NCBI GenBank assembly: GCA_000720375.1
Contig: JOAA01000003.1
Coordinates: 248,001-312,000, forward strand
DNA from: Rhodococcus rhodnii
GTDB lineage: Bacteria; Actinomycetota; Actinomycetes; Mycobacteriales; Pseudonocardiaceae
Length of the DNA: 64,000 nucleotides
Direction: 5' to 3'
Below are positions 36,366 through 45,033 of this stretch, in pieces. The notes below the pieces were generated by a model that saw only the letters and a list, made by a program, of their open reading frames with translations, had not been told where the DNA came from and ran no database searches. The first letter of the stretch is position 1; each line of letters opens with the position of its first letter. The position numbers were made by a program, and so were the translations under genes.

Positions 36366-37408
36366 CACGAGGCGGTCACCACCTTGAGGCCCTCGGTGAT
36401 GCCCGTTCCGCTCACCTCGACCATTCCGTTGGCGAACATGCCTGTCTCGACTGGCACGAGCTTGGTGGTGTTGCCTGTCACCGTTTGCAGCGCGTATCCA
36501 CCTTCTTTCACTGCCAGGAGAGCGCCGATCGGGACCGCGAGGACGCCTGCCTTGACGGAGCCCACGACCTTGACCGTCACTGAGCCCTCCACGGCGGCGA
36601 CCGCGGCTGGATCGTCCACAGTGACCGTTGCCGTCATCTTGGCGCCACCGCCCACCGGGTTGTTGTCCTGCTTCTCCGGGCCCTTGGCGACGGCGGCCAC
36701 CGATCCCGTCGTCTTGGACCCGTTGGGCAGTATGATGTCCACTTTGGTCCTGGTCGCGAGTGCCGAGTCCACCGACATCGTCACCACCTTCACGTCGGAC
36801 GTGTAGCCAAGCAGCGGCCCGTCGGCGGTGGTGCCCAGTTGCGCGTTGATCGTGCCGATCCGGACGGGTGCGGGCAGGACCACCACGTCCGGCAGGTCGA
36901 CGATCCCGGTCTCATCCACCTTCAAGGCCTTCTGCCACTTCTTCACCGCTGCTTGTGACGCTTCGGTGAACGTGTCGGACCGCCCGGCGGGCTTGCTCAG
37001 ATAGCCCAGATCGGCCAGGTTCTGGTTGACCACCTTGACGTCAGGGCCTTTGATTCCGGGAGCGTCCAGTTTGCGGTAGGTCGGTGTGCCGCCGATGAAC
37101 AGAACCGCAGGCTTGTTGTCTACTTTGTACAACGCATCACCGCGACCGATTTTCGCGCCGGCCGCGGGCAACCACGTGACGGTCCCGGTCGCCCGTGCCT
37201 TCAGCGGTGTCTCGTCGCCGAAGCCCAGTGTTCCGGTGAATTCCTGGGACAGCGAAAGATCCGTCTTCACCACAGTGGTGGTCTTGGCCGGTTCGGGTCC
37301 GCTCGCGGTGGCAGCGTGCTGCTCGCCGCCCACAAGGGCGACCACGATCGCCCCCGCGACAGCGACGAGCAGCACGCCTGCGGTGATCAGGATTCCCTTA
37401 CGGCTCAC
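36365..37408 (-). CDS. MacA/HlyD-like adaptor with peptidoglycan-binding domain
   Basis: A 347-residue membrane-anchored adaptor. TM at 5-25 ([20 protein letters not shown]), then an extracytoplasmic barrel ([20 protein letters not shown]), a PG_binding_1 repeat ([14 protein letters not shown] ... [18 protein letters not shown]), and a C-terminal barrel-sandwich with [20 protein letters not shown]. This is the peptidoglycan-binding HlyD variant found next to MacB-like ABC genes in Actinobacteria. GTG at 37408 overlaps the lipoprotein stop by four bases. It probably links the ABC complex to the wall. Confidence 0.88.
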   Translation of the reverse strand: MSRKGILITAGVLLVAVAGAIVVALVGGEQHAATASGPEPAKTTTVVKTDLSLSQEFTGTLGFGDETPLKARATGTVTWLPAAGAKIGRGDALYKVDNKPAVLFIGGTPTYRKLDAPGIKGPDVKVVNQNLADLGYLSKPAGRSDTFTEASQAAVKKWQKALKVDETGIVDLPDVVVLPAPVRIGTINAQLGTTADGPLLGYTSDVKVVTMSVDSALATRTKVDIILPNGSKTTGSVAAVAKGPEKQDNNPVGGGAKMTATVTVDDPAAVAAVEGSVTVKVVGSVKAGVLAVPIGALLAVKEGGYALQTVTGNTTKLVPVETGMFANGMVEVSGTGITEGLKVVTAS

Positions 37409-38028
37409 TTGTATCCGCCAGCCGCGACTTCCCGCTCGCACTTCGGCGTCAGGTCGAGGCCCTTGCTGATCGACTCCGGGTCGTTCTGCGGGCCGCCGAA
37501 CGCGGGCCCGACCATGCCGCTGTCCTCGTTCTTGCTGACCTCGACGTACTTCACGCCCTTGGCGCGCAGGCACGCCACGACGCGGCGGGCGAAGTCGAAG
37601 GCCTCGGGGTTGTTGATGTCGTTCTCCCACGCGGGCAACGGCAGCAAGCCGTCACAGGCCTTTGCCGCGGCCTCCACGACCTCCTTGGGCGGCATCTGAC
37701 CGCGCGGCCCGCCTTGTCCGCTAGGAGCGCCGGGCAGCACCGGGCCGGACTGGCCGTCGTCACGGCCACGGCCCAAGTCCGCGGGCATCCCGTGGTCGAC
37801 CATGCACTTGCGATAGCCGTCGTACAGCCGAGCCTCTTCCTCGGCTGTCATGTCGATACGGAACCGGGGCCGGTCTTTCGCGGGCGTGTCGGGCTGTCCT
37901 TGCGGACTCGGTGTGGTCGATTCGGTGGTCTGGATGGACGCGACCTGGGGAGGAGCCTGCTCGGGTTTCGACGAGCACGCGCTGAGTGCGGCGAGACCCA
38001 CCAGGACGCCTGTGATCACGAGTTTCAT
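37405..38028 (-). CDS. Hypothetical lipoprotein in a two-component/ABC operon
   Basis: A 207-residue predicted lipoprotein. MKLVITGVLVGLAALSACSS is a signal peptide with lipobox LSAC, followed by a Ser/Thr/Pro linker and a globular domain with four cysteines (MVDHG..., KACDGLLPLP, VVACLRAKGV, LTPKCEREV) that may form disulfides. Similar small extracytoplasmic proteins often accompany MacAB-like ABC systems in this group. It lies 24 bases after the kinase stop, so the kinase, lipoprotein and transporter form one transcript. Role unknown, possibly a ligand sensor for the kinase. Confidence 0.82.
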   Translation of the reverse strand: MKLVITGVLVGLAALSACSSKPEQAPPQVASIQTTESTTPSPQGQPDTPAKDRPRFRIDMTAEEEARLYDGYRKCMVDHGMPADLGRGRDDGQSGPVLPGAPSGQGGPRGQMPPKEVVEAAAKACDGLLPLPAWENDINNPEAFDFARRVVACLRAKGVKYVEVSKNEDSGMVGPAFGGPQNDPESISKGLDLTPKCEREVAAGGYK

Positions 38029-38052
38029 ACCGACGAACCTGTCGGACGAATA

Positions 38053-39846
38053 TCAGGAACCTGTCAGGAAAGTGTCGTCAACCGGTAGCCGCAGCCGGAA
38101 CGCCGAACCGCGGCCGAGTTCGCTGGCAGCTGTCGCCGTGCCGCCGTGCGCCTCGGCGAGCTGCCGGACGATCGCCAGGCCGAGCCCGGAACCGCCGGAC
38201 TGCCGGTTGCGGGATTTCTCCGCACGCCAGAACCTGTCGAACACCTTCGGCAAATCCTCGGCCGAGATCCCGGTTCCGGTGTCCACGACGTCGATCACCA
38301 CCCAACCGTCCTGCACGCGGCCGGAAACCGTGACCGACCCGCCGGGCGCGGTGTGGCGCAACGCGTTCGTCACCAGATTGCCCACGGCTTGACGCAGCCG
38401 CACGGGATCCGCGTCGAGCTCCGGATCGCCTTGCACGTCAAGCGAAAGGTGCACGCCGTTGGCTCGTGGCTGGTTCGCCGCGACGACTTGCCCCAGCATC
38501 TCGGTCAGGTGCACGTGTTCCTTGTGCAGCCTGAGCCTGCCCGCGTCGGCCAGCGCCAGATCCTGCAGATCGTCCACGATGTGCTGAAGCAGCAGCGCCT
38601 CCTCCATCAACGAGGTCACAAGCGCTTGGTCGGGATTGGTCACGCCGTCCTGCGCGGCCTCCAGCCACCCCCGGATGTTGCTCAGCGGCGTACGCAGCTC
38701 GTGCGCGATGTCACTGACCATCGCCTTGCGCTGGCTCTCAAGCTGTTCCCGGCTGTCAGCCATCTCGTTGAAGGCCACGGCGAGCTGGGCGATCTCGTCC
38801 GATCCGCTGACCTTGACCCGTGCGGTGTCGTCGCCCTCCTTCATCCTCTGGGCAGCACCGGTCAACGCACGCAACGGCCGGACCAGCCGGGCACCGGCGA
38901 ACACCGTTGCCAGTACCGTGATCAACAGGACGACGGCGGCCACGCCGATGATCCGCCACCGGCTCGCGGCCGACAGGTCCAATCCAGCCGACGCCTCGCT
39001 CGGTGTGTTGACGAACAACAACGCGGCCGGCGCGACATACGGCCGCAACTGCTGACGCCGCGCGTTGGCGATGCATTCGGCCACCACCTGGCCCCGATCG
39101 GGCGAAACCGGCGCCGAGACCTGCGACGGGAGCGGCGCCGGGACTATCTCGCCGTTCTGGTCGAACAGGAGAGCCACATGCGCCTGCCCTTTCGGGTCAA
39201 GGCAGGCGTTGGTCAACGCCGCGAGCTGCTCCAGTGCGATGCGCTCGGAGGGCAGAGGCGTGGTGAGGTCGTTGCCTGTCGAGCAGGAACGGACACTGGC
39301 CACGGTGTTCTCCGGACCTCGCACAATGGACCGTCCACTCGGGAGTTCTTCCAGAGTGCCGGATCCGGTCCTCGTCTGCACACACGCGAGCACGGTTTGC
39401 GCCACGCTTTTGAGCCTGCCGCGTTCGTCGGGTGTCAGCTGGAACGGCCCGACGGCGCGACGGTCGATCCGGTCCGCGGATTGGCCGGTGGCCAGTGCCG
39501 AGTCGACGGACAGCGGATCGATGACCGCCGAGGGCTTCTCCGGCAACGGATCCGATCCCACGATCAGCCGACGGTCCGATGTGGTCAGTGTGATGTGCCT
39601 GCCGGTCTGCTCACTCAGCTGCCGCACAACGGCTTCGACGCCCGCCCAGTCCTTGTGCGTGGCCGCGTAGCCGACCAGGGTGTCGTAGATCTTGGCGTCG
39701 TCGGCGAGCGCTTGACCTTGCGCTTGCTTGATCGCGACCGTGGTGGTCTGGGCCGCGAGCCACGCGGTCGCCGCGATGGAGCACAACGCCACCACGATCG
39801 ACACGATCAGCAGCCGGACCAGCAGGCTGCGTTTCCTCCTAACCAT
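38053..39846 (-). CDS. Sensor histidine kinase (BaeS-like)
   Basis: A 597-residue kinase. TM1 at about 9-30 (LLIVSIVVALCSIAATAWLA), a large extracytoplasmic sensor of about 270 residues, TM2 (WRIIGVAAVVLLITVLATVF), HAMP with LRALTGAAQRMKEGD, His in MVSDIAHELRTPLSNIRGWL, N-box LVTNALRHTAPG, and GSGLGLAIVRQLAEA. The ATG at 39846 overlaps the regulator by eight bases. The sensor domain is longer than in most BaeS relatives. Upstream the regulator and downstream the lipoprotein and ABC genes share one transcript. Confidence 0.9.
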   Translation of the reverse strand: MVRRKRSLLVRLLIVSIVVALCSIAATAWLAAQTTTVAIKQAQGQALADDAKIYDTLVGYAATHKDWAGVEAVVRQLSEQTGRHITLTTSDRRLIVGSDPLPEKPSAVIDPLSVDSALATGQSADRIDRRAVGPFQLTPDERGRLKSVAQTVLACVQTRTGSGTLEELPSGRSIVRGPENTVASVRSCSTGNDLTTPLPSERIALEQLAALTNACLDPKGQAHVALLFDQNGEIVPAPLPSQVSAPVSPDRGQVVAECIANARRQQLRPYVAPAALLFVNTPSEASAGLDLSAASRWRIIGVAAVVLLITVLATVFAGARLVRPLRALTGAAQRMKEGDDTARVKVSGSDEIAQLAVAFNEMADSREQLESQRKAMVSDIAHELRTPLSNIRGWLEAAQDGVTNPDQALVTSLMEEALLLQHIVDDLQDLALADAGRLRLHKEHVHLTEMLGQVVAANQPRANGVHLSLDVQGDPELDADPVRLRQAVGNLVTNALRHTAPGGSVTVSGRVQDGWVVIDVVDTGTGISAEDLPKVFDRFWRAEKSRNRQSGGSGLGLAIVRQLAEAHGGTATAASELGRGSAFRLRLPVDDTFLTGS

Positions 39847-40525
39847 CGGTCAGCTTGTAGCCGACGCCGTACACGGTCATCAGCCGGGTCGGTTTGCGTG
39901 GATTGGGCTCGATCTTCTTGCGCAGGTTCATCACGTGCACGTCGATGGTGCGTGTGGTGATGAACTTGTCGAAGCCGTGCAGCTGTTCCAGCAGCTGGGC
40001 CCGGGTGAACACGCGGTCAGGCTGGGACGCGAGGGTGGCCATCAGCCGGAATTCCCCCGGCGTGCACGGGATCACGGCGCCGTCGCTGCTCAGCTCGTGC
40101 TTGTCGGGGTCGATCGTCAATCCGCCGACCCGCAGTACGCGGTCCTTGGGGGACTGTTTCGGCGCGGTGCGGCGGAGCAGTGTCCGTACCCGTGCCATCA
40201 GTTCCCTGGGGCTGAAGGGTTTGGTGACGTAGTCGTCGGCGCCGAGGTCGAGACCGAGCAGCAGATCGTCCTCTGTGGATCGCGCGGTCAGCATCAGAAC
40301 GGGCACATCGGACTCCCGCCGCAGAATCCGGCACACGTCCAGGCCGTCGACACCGGGCAGCATCACGTCGAGCACCACCAGGTCGGGACGTTGCCTGCGG
40401 ACCTCGTCCAAGGCGTTGCGGCCGTCGTGCACGACCGCGACCGTGTGGTTCTCCCGCTCGAGGTACCGGCGGACGAGCTCAGCCTGCTTGTGGTCGTCCT
40501 CGGCCAGCACCACGTGCGCACACAT
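39839..40525 (-). CDS. OmpR-family response regulator (BaeR-like)
   Basis: A 228-residue regulator: VVLAEDDHKQAELVRRYL, phospho-acceptor Asp in LVVLDVMLPGVDG, Lys in DDYVTKPFSPREL, and a winged helix ending MTVYGVGYKLTDG. It is the first gene of a six-gene minus-strand operon (regulator, kinase, lipoprotein, adaptor, ATPase, permease), an order typical of systems in which the regulator controls its own transporter. A GCCC-N7-GGGC element (40528-40542) just upstream of the start could be an autoregulatory site. Confidence 0.92.
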   Translation of the reverse strand: MCAHVVLAEDDHKQAELVRRYLERENHTVAVVHDGRNALDEVRRQRPDLVVLDVMLPGVDGLDVCRILRRESDVPVLMLTARSTEDDLLLGLDLGADDYVTKPFSPRELMARVRTLLRRTAPKQSPKDRVLRVGGLTIDPDKHELSSDGAVIPCTPGEFRLMATLASQPDRVFTRAQLLEQLHGFDKFITTRTIDVHVMNLRKKIEPNPRKPTRLMTVYGVGYKLTDG

Positions 40526-40609
40526 ATGCCCGATAATAGGGCGAAATCAGCACCGGGCCAGTGATGCTGACAAGACCCTCACATTCCACTCTGGACAGGT
40601 GCTGGTCTT

Positions 40610-40933
40610 CTAAGAGACTGCAAGTCCCAGTGCGGCGGCGCCAAGTCCGGCCACCAGGCTCAGTCCGACGTAGACCGCCGCGGTCCCGTACGCCTTCCGT
40701 TCGACGAGTTCGAACGTTTCATAGCTGAATGTGCTGTATGTCGTGAGTGCACCGCAAAAACCCGTTCCCACCAGCGCATGGATCCCGCCGGACGCGTCGG
40801 CCACCAGCCCCAGCACGAAACTCCCGGCCACGTTGACCGCGAATGTCCCCCACGGCCTGGAAACCGCGCGACCCACCACGTACCGCAGAGGCGCACCGAC
40901 CATGGCGCCGAGCACGACCATCAGCGCGGTCAC
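40610..40933 (-). CDS. crcB: Fluoride channel CrcB, second subunit gene
   Basis: A 107-residue Fluc/CrcB protein with four membrane helices. The N-terminal [30 protein letters not shown] carries the conserved Asn and GTFxVN motif, and the TTYSTFSYE motif lies in helix 3. It starts GTG at 40933, overlapping the upstream paralogue by GTGA. In Actinobacteria two different CrcB genes commonly sit in tandem and the proteins form an antiparallel dimer that exports fluoride. Confidence 0.93.
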   Translation of the reverse strand: MTALMVVLGAMVGAPLRYVVGRAVSRPWGTFAVNVAGSFVLGLVADASGGIHALVGTGFCGALTTYSTFSYETFELVERKAYGTAAVYVGLSLVAGLGAAALGLAVS

Positions 40934-41265
40934 GCGAACCGCCTGCCGATCAGGACACCCACGGTCACCGCGACCATGGCCCCGACCAGCGTCGCGGCCA
41001 GGTATCCGATGGCCATCCCGAAGCTCAGGCCGATCCCTTGCACGGCGTAGGTGGAGAAGGTCGTGAATCCACCCAGGACTCCCACACCGAGAAACGGCCT
41101 CGTCAGCCGGTGCCCTGGCCGTACGCCCATCAGGACGCCGATCAGCAGGCAGCCGAGCACGTTCACCGCGAAGGTGCCCCAAATGGACGGAACCAGCAGG
41201 CCGACGGCATATCGGGCCAGGGCTCCCAGCCCACCTCCGAGGGAAACAGCTACTACGACCGGCAC
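40930..41265 (-). CDS. crcB: Fluoride channel CrcB, first subunit gene
   Basis: A 111-residue CrcB protein: [20 protein letters not shown], then [19 protein letters not shown] and the polar track [16 protein letters not shown]. Four helices are evident. It is the first gene of the pair and overlaps the second by four bases, suggesting a heterodimer with fixed opposite orientations. No crcB-type fluoride riboswitch is seen; the stop of the VOC gene is only a few bases upstream, so transcription probably comes from there. Confidence 0.93.
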   Translation of the reverse strand: MPVVVAVSLGGGLGALARYAVGLLVPSIWGTFAVNVLGCLLIGVLMGVRPGHRLTRPFLGVGVLGGFTTFSTYAVQGIGLSFGMAIGYLAATLVGAMVAVTVGVLIGRRFA

Positions 41266-41274
41266 CCGTTCACT

Positions 41275-41649
41275 TTAGGCATAGGGCGCGGTGATGATCT
41301 CCATGGCGTGCCCGTCCGGGTCGTCGAAATAGACGCCACGGCCCCCGTACAGGTGGTTGATCTCGTTGGGCTTCTGTTTGTACGGATCCGCCCAGTACGG
41401 AATGCCCGCCGCCTTGATCCGCTCGAACGAGGCGTCGAACTCGTCGTCGTCGACCAGGAACGCACAGTGTTGCGACTGGATGTCCGCGGTGGTGTCGATG
41501 TAGTCGAGCGTGACCCCGTTGGATACGACAAGCGGATAGAACGGTCCCCACTTGTCGCCGACCTCAAGGCCGAGGATGTCGGCGAGGAACGTGGCTGAGG
41601 CTTTGGCGTCTTTCGCGGAAACGATGATGTGGTTCAGCTCAATAGCCAT
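41275..41649 (-). CDS. VOC (glyoxalase) family protein
   Basis: A 124-residue single-domain VOC protein: LNHIIVSAKDAKASATFLAD, WGPFYPLVVSNGVTLDYID, QHCAFLVDDDEFDASFERIK and GRGVYFDDPDGHAMEIITAP, which includes the usual His and Glu metal ligands. ATG at 41649 is preceded by no strong ribosome site; relatives begin the same way (M-IELNHI). It lies nine bases upstream of the crcB pair and downstream of the oxidoreductase with a 32-base gap. Substrate unknown. Confidence 0.88.
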   Translation of the reverse strand: MAIELNHIIVSAKDAKASATFLADILGLEVGDKWGPFYPLVVSNGVTLDYIDTTADIQSQHCAFLVDDDEFDASFERIKAAGIPYWADPYKQKPNEINHLYGGRGVYFDDPDGHAMEIITAPYA

Positions 41650-41681
41650 ATGTTCGAGTTTAGGAGCCCGGTGATTTCGCC

Positions 41682-42665
41682 TCAACCAGTCGGCACACGG
41701 GGCTCCAGGCCCGCGGCGGTGTAGATGGCATCGATCACCGCCATGGTGTCGACCGCGTCCCGCGGCGGAGTCAAGGTCGGTTCGCCTTTCCGGACCGCGT
41801 TGACGAACGCTTCCAACTGGAACTCGTACGTCGGCCGCTTGGTGAACCGCTCGACCCGCTTGCCGCCGCTGGCGACCACGGTCATCCGGTGGAACATCTG
41901 CGGCATGTACGGGTTGGTCAGGCTCATCATGCCGTTGGAGCCGTACACCGTCGCCGATATTCGCAGGACGTCGCTGGACCACAACGAGCACGTGATTTCG
42001 GCGGTGTAGCCCTCGTCGAACCGGAGCTCCGCGGTCATCGCCCGGTCCACGTTCGGCTTGTGCAGTTTGGCCCGCGCGGACAACACCTTCGGCTCGGATC
42101 CGGCCAGCGACCGTACCAAGTGGACGGGGTAGCAGCCGGCGTCCATCAGCGCACCGCCCGCCAGACCGAGGTTGTAGCGGATGTCGGAGAACCTGGGCAA
42201 CGGGAAGCACATCGCGGCTTCGATCCGTTCGACGTCTCCGAGCTCGCCGCCCCGCACCACCTCGAGGGCCCGCCGGAACATCGGGTGGTACCTGTAGTGG
42301 AACGCCTCCATCACCACCAGGCCGCTCTGCTCGGCCGCGTCGGCGACCGTCTTGGCTTCGACGGCGTTGGCTGTAAAGGGTTTCTCACACAGCACGTGTT
42401 TGCCCGCGGCCAACGCGGCGAGCGTCCATCGGCCGTGCAGCCCGTTGGGCAGCGGGTTGTAGACCGCGTCGATCTCGGGGTCGTCGAGCAGATCCTGGTA
42501 GGCCTCGTGAACCTTCGGGATGCCGTGCTTGGCCGCGTACTGCTTTGCTTTGCCGGTGTCCCGCGCGGCCACTGCGGCCACTTCGACGTCCCCGAGCTGC
42601 TTGGCCGGGTTGATCAACGCGGCAGGTGCGATCCTGGCGGCACCGAGTACACCGATTCGAAGCAT
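41682..42665 (-). CDS. Gfo/Idh/MocA family oxidoreductase
   Basis: A 327-residue NAD(P)-dependent dehydrogenase. The Rossmann N-terminus LRIGVLGAARIAPAALI is followed by AVYNPLPNGLHGRWTLAAL and the diagnostic EKPFTANAVEAKTVADAA, then the C-terminal domain with GGALMDAGCYPVHLVRSLAG (catalytic region) and FRLEAF-like FQLEAFVNAVRKGEP. Substrates of this family are sugars, inositols or their amino forms. A single gene without a clear pathway; the divergent hypothetical gene starts 108 bases away. Confidence 0.9.
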   Translation of the reverse strand: MLRIGVLGAARIAPAALINPAKQLGDVEVAAVAARDTGKAKQYAAKHGIPKVHEAYQDLLDDPEIDAVYNPLPNGLHGRWTLAALAAGKHVLCEKPFTANAVEAKTVADAAEQSGLVVMEAFHYRYHPMFRRALEVVRGGELGDVERIEAAMCFPLPRFSDIRYNLGLAGGALMDAGCYPVHLVRSLAGSEPKVLSARAKLHKPNVDRAMTAELRFDEGYTAEITCSLWSSDVLRISATVYGSNGMMSLTNPYMPQMFHRMTVVASGGKRVERFTKRPTYEFQLEAFVNAVRKGEPTLTPPRDAVDTMAVIDAIYTAAGLEPRVPTG

Positions 42666-42772
42666 CCCCGGATCATGTCACGTGCTCGAATGGAGTAGGT
42701 CTTCCGGCTCTACCGGCAAGTAACCGGCGGTGGCTGAATAGGCGTCGTCCTACTAGATCGGAGGAAATTCCC

Positions 42773-43288
42773 GTGGCAGCGACCGCATTGGCCGCACTCA
42801 GGACGTCCGAGCAGGCTCAGGTGTTGACGAACCTGCTGCGGTCCCACCCGGAACTGGCGGCCGAGGCCGAATGGCACGCCACGACGTTGCTGTCCGCCCC
42901 GTCGTACGAGGAGGTCAGCGCGGCCCTCTCGACAACGCTGACCGGCTACGAGTTCTCCGACATGGACGCGCCCGACGTCGGCGTCTGCGACCCGGACGAC
43001 GCCTGCGCCTACCTCGTGGACAAAGCCGTCGAGCCGTACCTCGCGGAGATCCAGCGCCGCGCCGCCCTTGGGCTCATCAACGCCGCCCACGGCATCGCAA
43101 CCGGCGTCCTCATGTGCCTCTACGGCCTGCGCGAGTACGAACACTGCACCGAGCACGTGCTCGGCAGCGCGGGCGACCTGGTCGACTACGCCCGCCGAGT
43201 CACGATCCTGCTGGAACAGCTGGACATTCCGCTGCCGGCGCAGAACCTGGCGATGGCCTGCCCGGCCTGGCCGCTGGCCGCGGGCTGA
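42773..43288 (+). CDS. Hypothetical helical protein, 171 aa
   Basis: I do not recognise this protein. GTG at 42773 follows CGGAGG by nine bases. It is mostly alpha-helical, cytoplasmic and acidic, starting VAATALAALRTSEQAQVLTN and containing VCDPDDACAYLVDKAVEPYL and INAAHGIATGVLMCLYGLRE; the helices and the CxxxxxxC spacing hint at a small all-helical fold with a possible substrate pocket. Codon usage matches the neighbours. It is isolated: divergent from the oxidoreductase and convergent with the peptidase. Confidence 0.7.
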   Translation: MAATALAALRTSEQAQVLTNLLRSHPELAAEAEWHATTLLSAPSYEEVSAALSTTLTGYEFSDMDAPDVGVCDPDDACAYLVDKAVEPYLAEIQRRAALGLINAAHGIATGVLMCLYGLREYEHCTEHVLGSAGDLVDYARRVTILLEQLDIPLPAQNLAMACPAWPLAAG

Positions 43289-43309
43289 GACCCACGGCCA
43301 GCGGACGGG

Positions 43310-44839
43310 TCAGCGCAGCCAGCCAGGGATGCCCGGCTGCGGCCCGGCGGGCAGCTTGCTGTCAGCCGTGCCGAGGGTCTGGCTCACCGGAGGCTCGACA
43401 GCCTCGCACCTGGCGCCCTTCTTCGGTGTCTTCAGCGTCGCCAAGTACGTGTCCACAGCGCCGGTCGTGCAGTCGCTGCGGCCGTAGACGCCGTGGCCCC
43501 AACCTTCGTACGTCAGCAGAACGGTGGTGTCCTTGCTCTGCCGGTGTGCGTTGACAGCCCATGAGTACGCGGTCGCCGGGTCGTACAACGCGTTGAGCAT
43601 CAGGATCTTCGGCGCGTTGTCGATGTCCAGCCGGTGCTGCGGGTTGTTGACCTTCTCCGGCAGGCCGATGCAGCCGGTGATGGCCGAGTGCCCGAGCGCA
43701 CCGCCGCGCATGTCCGGGGCGATCGCGTTCTCCGTCCGCTCCAACGCCTTGTACTCGGCGAAGGAACGCACCGGCAGGCTCCAGTCGGAGCAGAACGCAG
43801 CCTGGAACACCGCGTTGACCTCCTCGTCGCCCGTGAACGCCCGCGTGGACGCGGGCTTGCCGCTGTCGAGTTCGACCAGGAAGTCGGTCAGGGCCTTCCA
43901 GTCCGGGCCGTAGAACGCGCCGAACGCGGCGCCGATGATCTGCCGTGCCTCGACCTTGCGGGTCGGGTCGAACGGATCGGTCACCTCACCGCGGTCGGCC
44001 TTGGCCAGCAGGTTGTGCCAGAACTTGCGCACGTCCTTGCCGTGCAACGCACACGACGCGGTCCGGTCGCACCACTTGACCCACTCGTCGAAGGAGCTCT
44101 GCGCGGTCTGGGCTTCCGTGGCGGCGAAGCCCCACGTGCCGAGGCTGTGGTCCATGTTGCTGTCGATGACCATCGCACGGATCTTGTCGCCGTACCGCTC
44201 GGCGTACTGCTGGCCCATCAAGGTGCCGTACGAGACGCCGTAGTAGTTGATCTTCTGCTCGCCGAGCGACCGCCGGATCGCGTCCATGTCCTGGATGGTC
44301 GCGCCGGTGTCGGCGTGGTCGGCGATCGGACCGCTGCGCTTGCGGCAGTCCTCCCGCAATTGGCGGTTGTACGCCGCCAACGCGTCGAACTCGGCCTGGT
44401 TGGCGGGATAGCCGCTCGGTGCCTTGTTCAGCAGGTCAAGCGAGCACTTGACCGGCTGGCTGCGCGCGACACCACGCGGGTCCCAGCCGACTATGTCGAA
44501 CCGCGCCTGGACGTCGGCACTGAAGTAGTTCTTGCTGCCGATGGCGAAGCTGACCCCGGACCCACCGGGCCCACCCGGGTTGATCAGCATGATCCCGGCC
44601 CGTTTGGCCGGGTCGGTCGCCTTGCGGCGAGCCACCGCGAGGTCGAACTTCTCGCCGTTGGGCTTCTTGTAGTCGATCGGCAGCTTGAGGCTGCCGCACT
44701 CGGCCGTCGCGTCCTCCGGGCACGGCTTCCAGTCGATGGACGGAACCTGGTACGTCTGGACCTCTGGTGTCTGCGCGCTGGCCACCCCGGCACTGAACAG
44801 CAGTGTCCCGCTGGCGAGCGCCACCCCGAACGCGCGCAT
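43310..44839 (-). CDS. Secreted alpha/beta hydrolase, tripeptidyl aminopeptidase-like
   Basis: A 509-residue exported hydrolase (signal peptide MRAFGVALASGTLLFSAGVASA). The S33-type alpha/beta fold shows INPGGPGGSGVSFA (oxyanion region), nucleophile Ser in NYYGVSYGTLMGQQYAERYG, and C-terminal TAP domain KILMLNALYDPATAYSWA and TYEGWGHGVYGRSDC (His). These are the marks of Streptomyces TAP-type tripeptidyl aminopeptidases and of some esterases. ATG at 44839 begins the signal peptide; TTG at 44851 is an alternative. Cysteine pairs suggest disulfides in the secreted form. Confidence 0.88.
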   Translation of the reverse strand: MRAFGVALASGTLLFSAGVASAQTPEVQTYQVPSIDWKPCPEDATAECGSLKLPIDYKKPNGEKFDLAVARRKATDPAKRAGIMLINPGGPGGSGVSFAIGSKNYFSADVQARFDIVGWDPRGVARSQPVKCSLDLLNKAPSGYPANQAEFDALAAYNRQLREDCRKRSGPIADHADTGATIQDMDAIRRSLGEQKINYYGVSYGTLMGQQYAERYGDKIRAMVIDSNMDHSLGTWGFAATEAQTAQSSFDEWVKWCDRTASCALHGKDVRKFWHNLLAKADRGEVTDPFDPTRKVEARQIIGAAFGAFYGPDWKALTDFLVELDSGKPASTRAFTGDEEVNAVFQAAFCSDWSLPVRSFAEYKALERTENAIAPDMRGGALGHSAITGCIGLPEKVNNPQHRLDIDNAPKILMLNALYDPATAYSWAVNAHRQSKDTTVLLTYEGWGHGVYGRSDCTTGAVDTYLATLKTPKKGARCEAVEPPVSQTLGTADSKLPAGPQPGIPGWLR

Positions 44840-44986
44840 GGCTGGTCTCAAGATCGTCGCCCCTTTCCTAGGAAGGCACCGACCCTGCCAAGGTCCCACC
44901 GCGCCGGGAACCTACTGAAGGATGACTTCGCCCTGATTTCCGCTGTGCCAGCCCCTAGGGGATGCCCTGTGGTACAGCCAAAGAAG

Positions 44987-45012
44987 CGGCCCCCGAGCGG
45001 ACTCGGGGACCG
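44987..45012 (-). terminator. Hairpin terminator after the cellulase gene
   Basis: CGGcCCCCGAG / CTCGGGGaCCG with a CGGA loop forms an 11-bp stem with one mismatch, 22 bases after the cellulase stop. Pyrimidine-rich sequence follows on both strands (TTTTCCTT on plus, CTTCTTT on minus), so it may be bidirectional. Confidence 0.75.
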
Positions 45013-45033
45013 TTTTCCTTCAACCAGAGCGGT

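Noticed and set aside
41266..41274. Fluoride riboswitch before crcB
   Set aside because: Only nine bases separate crcB from the VOC gene, too short for the aptamer, and no match is seen further upstream.
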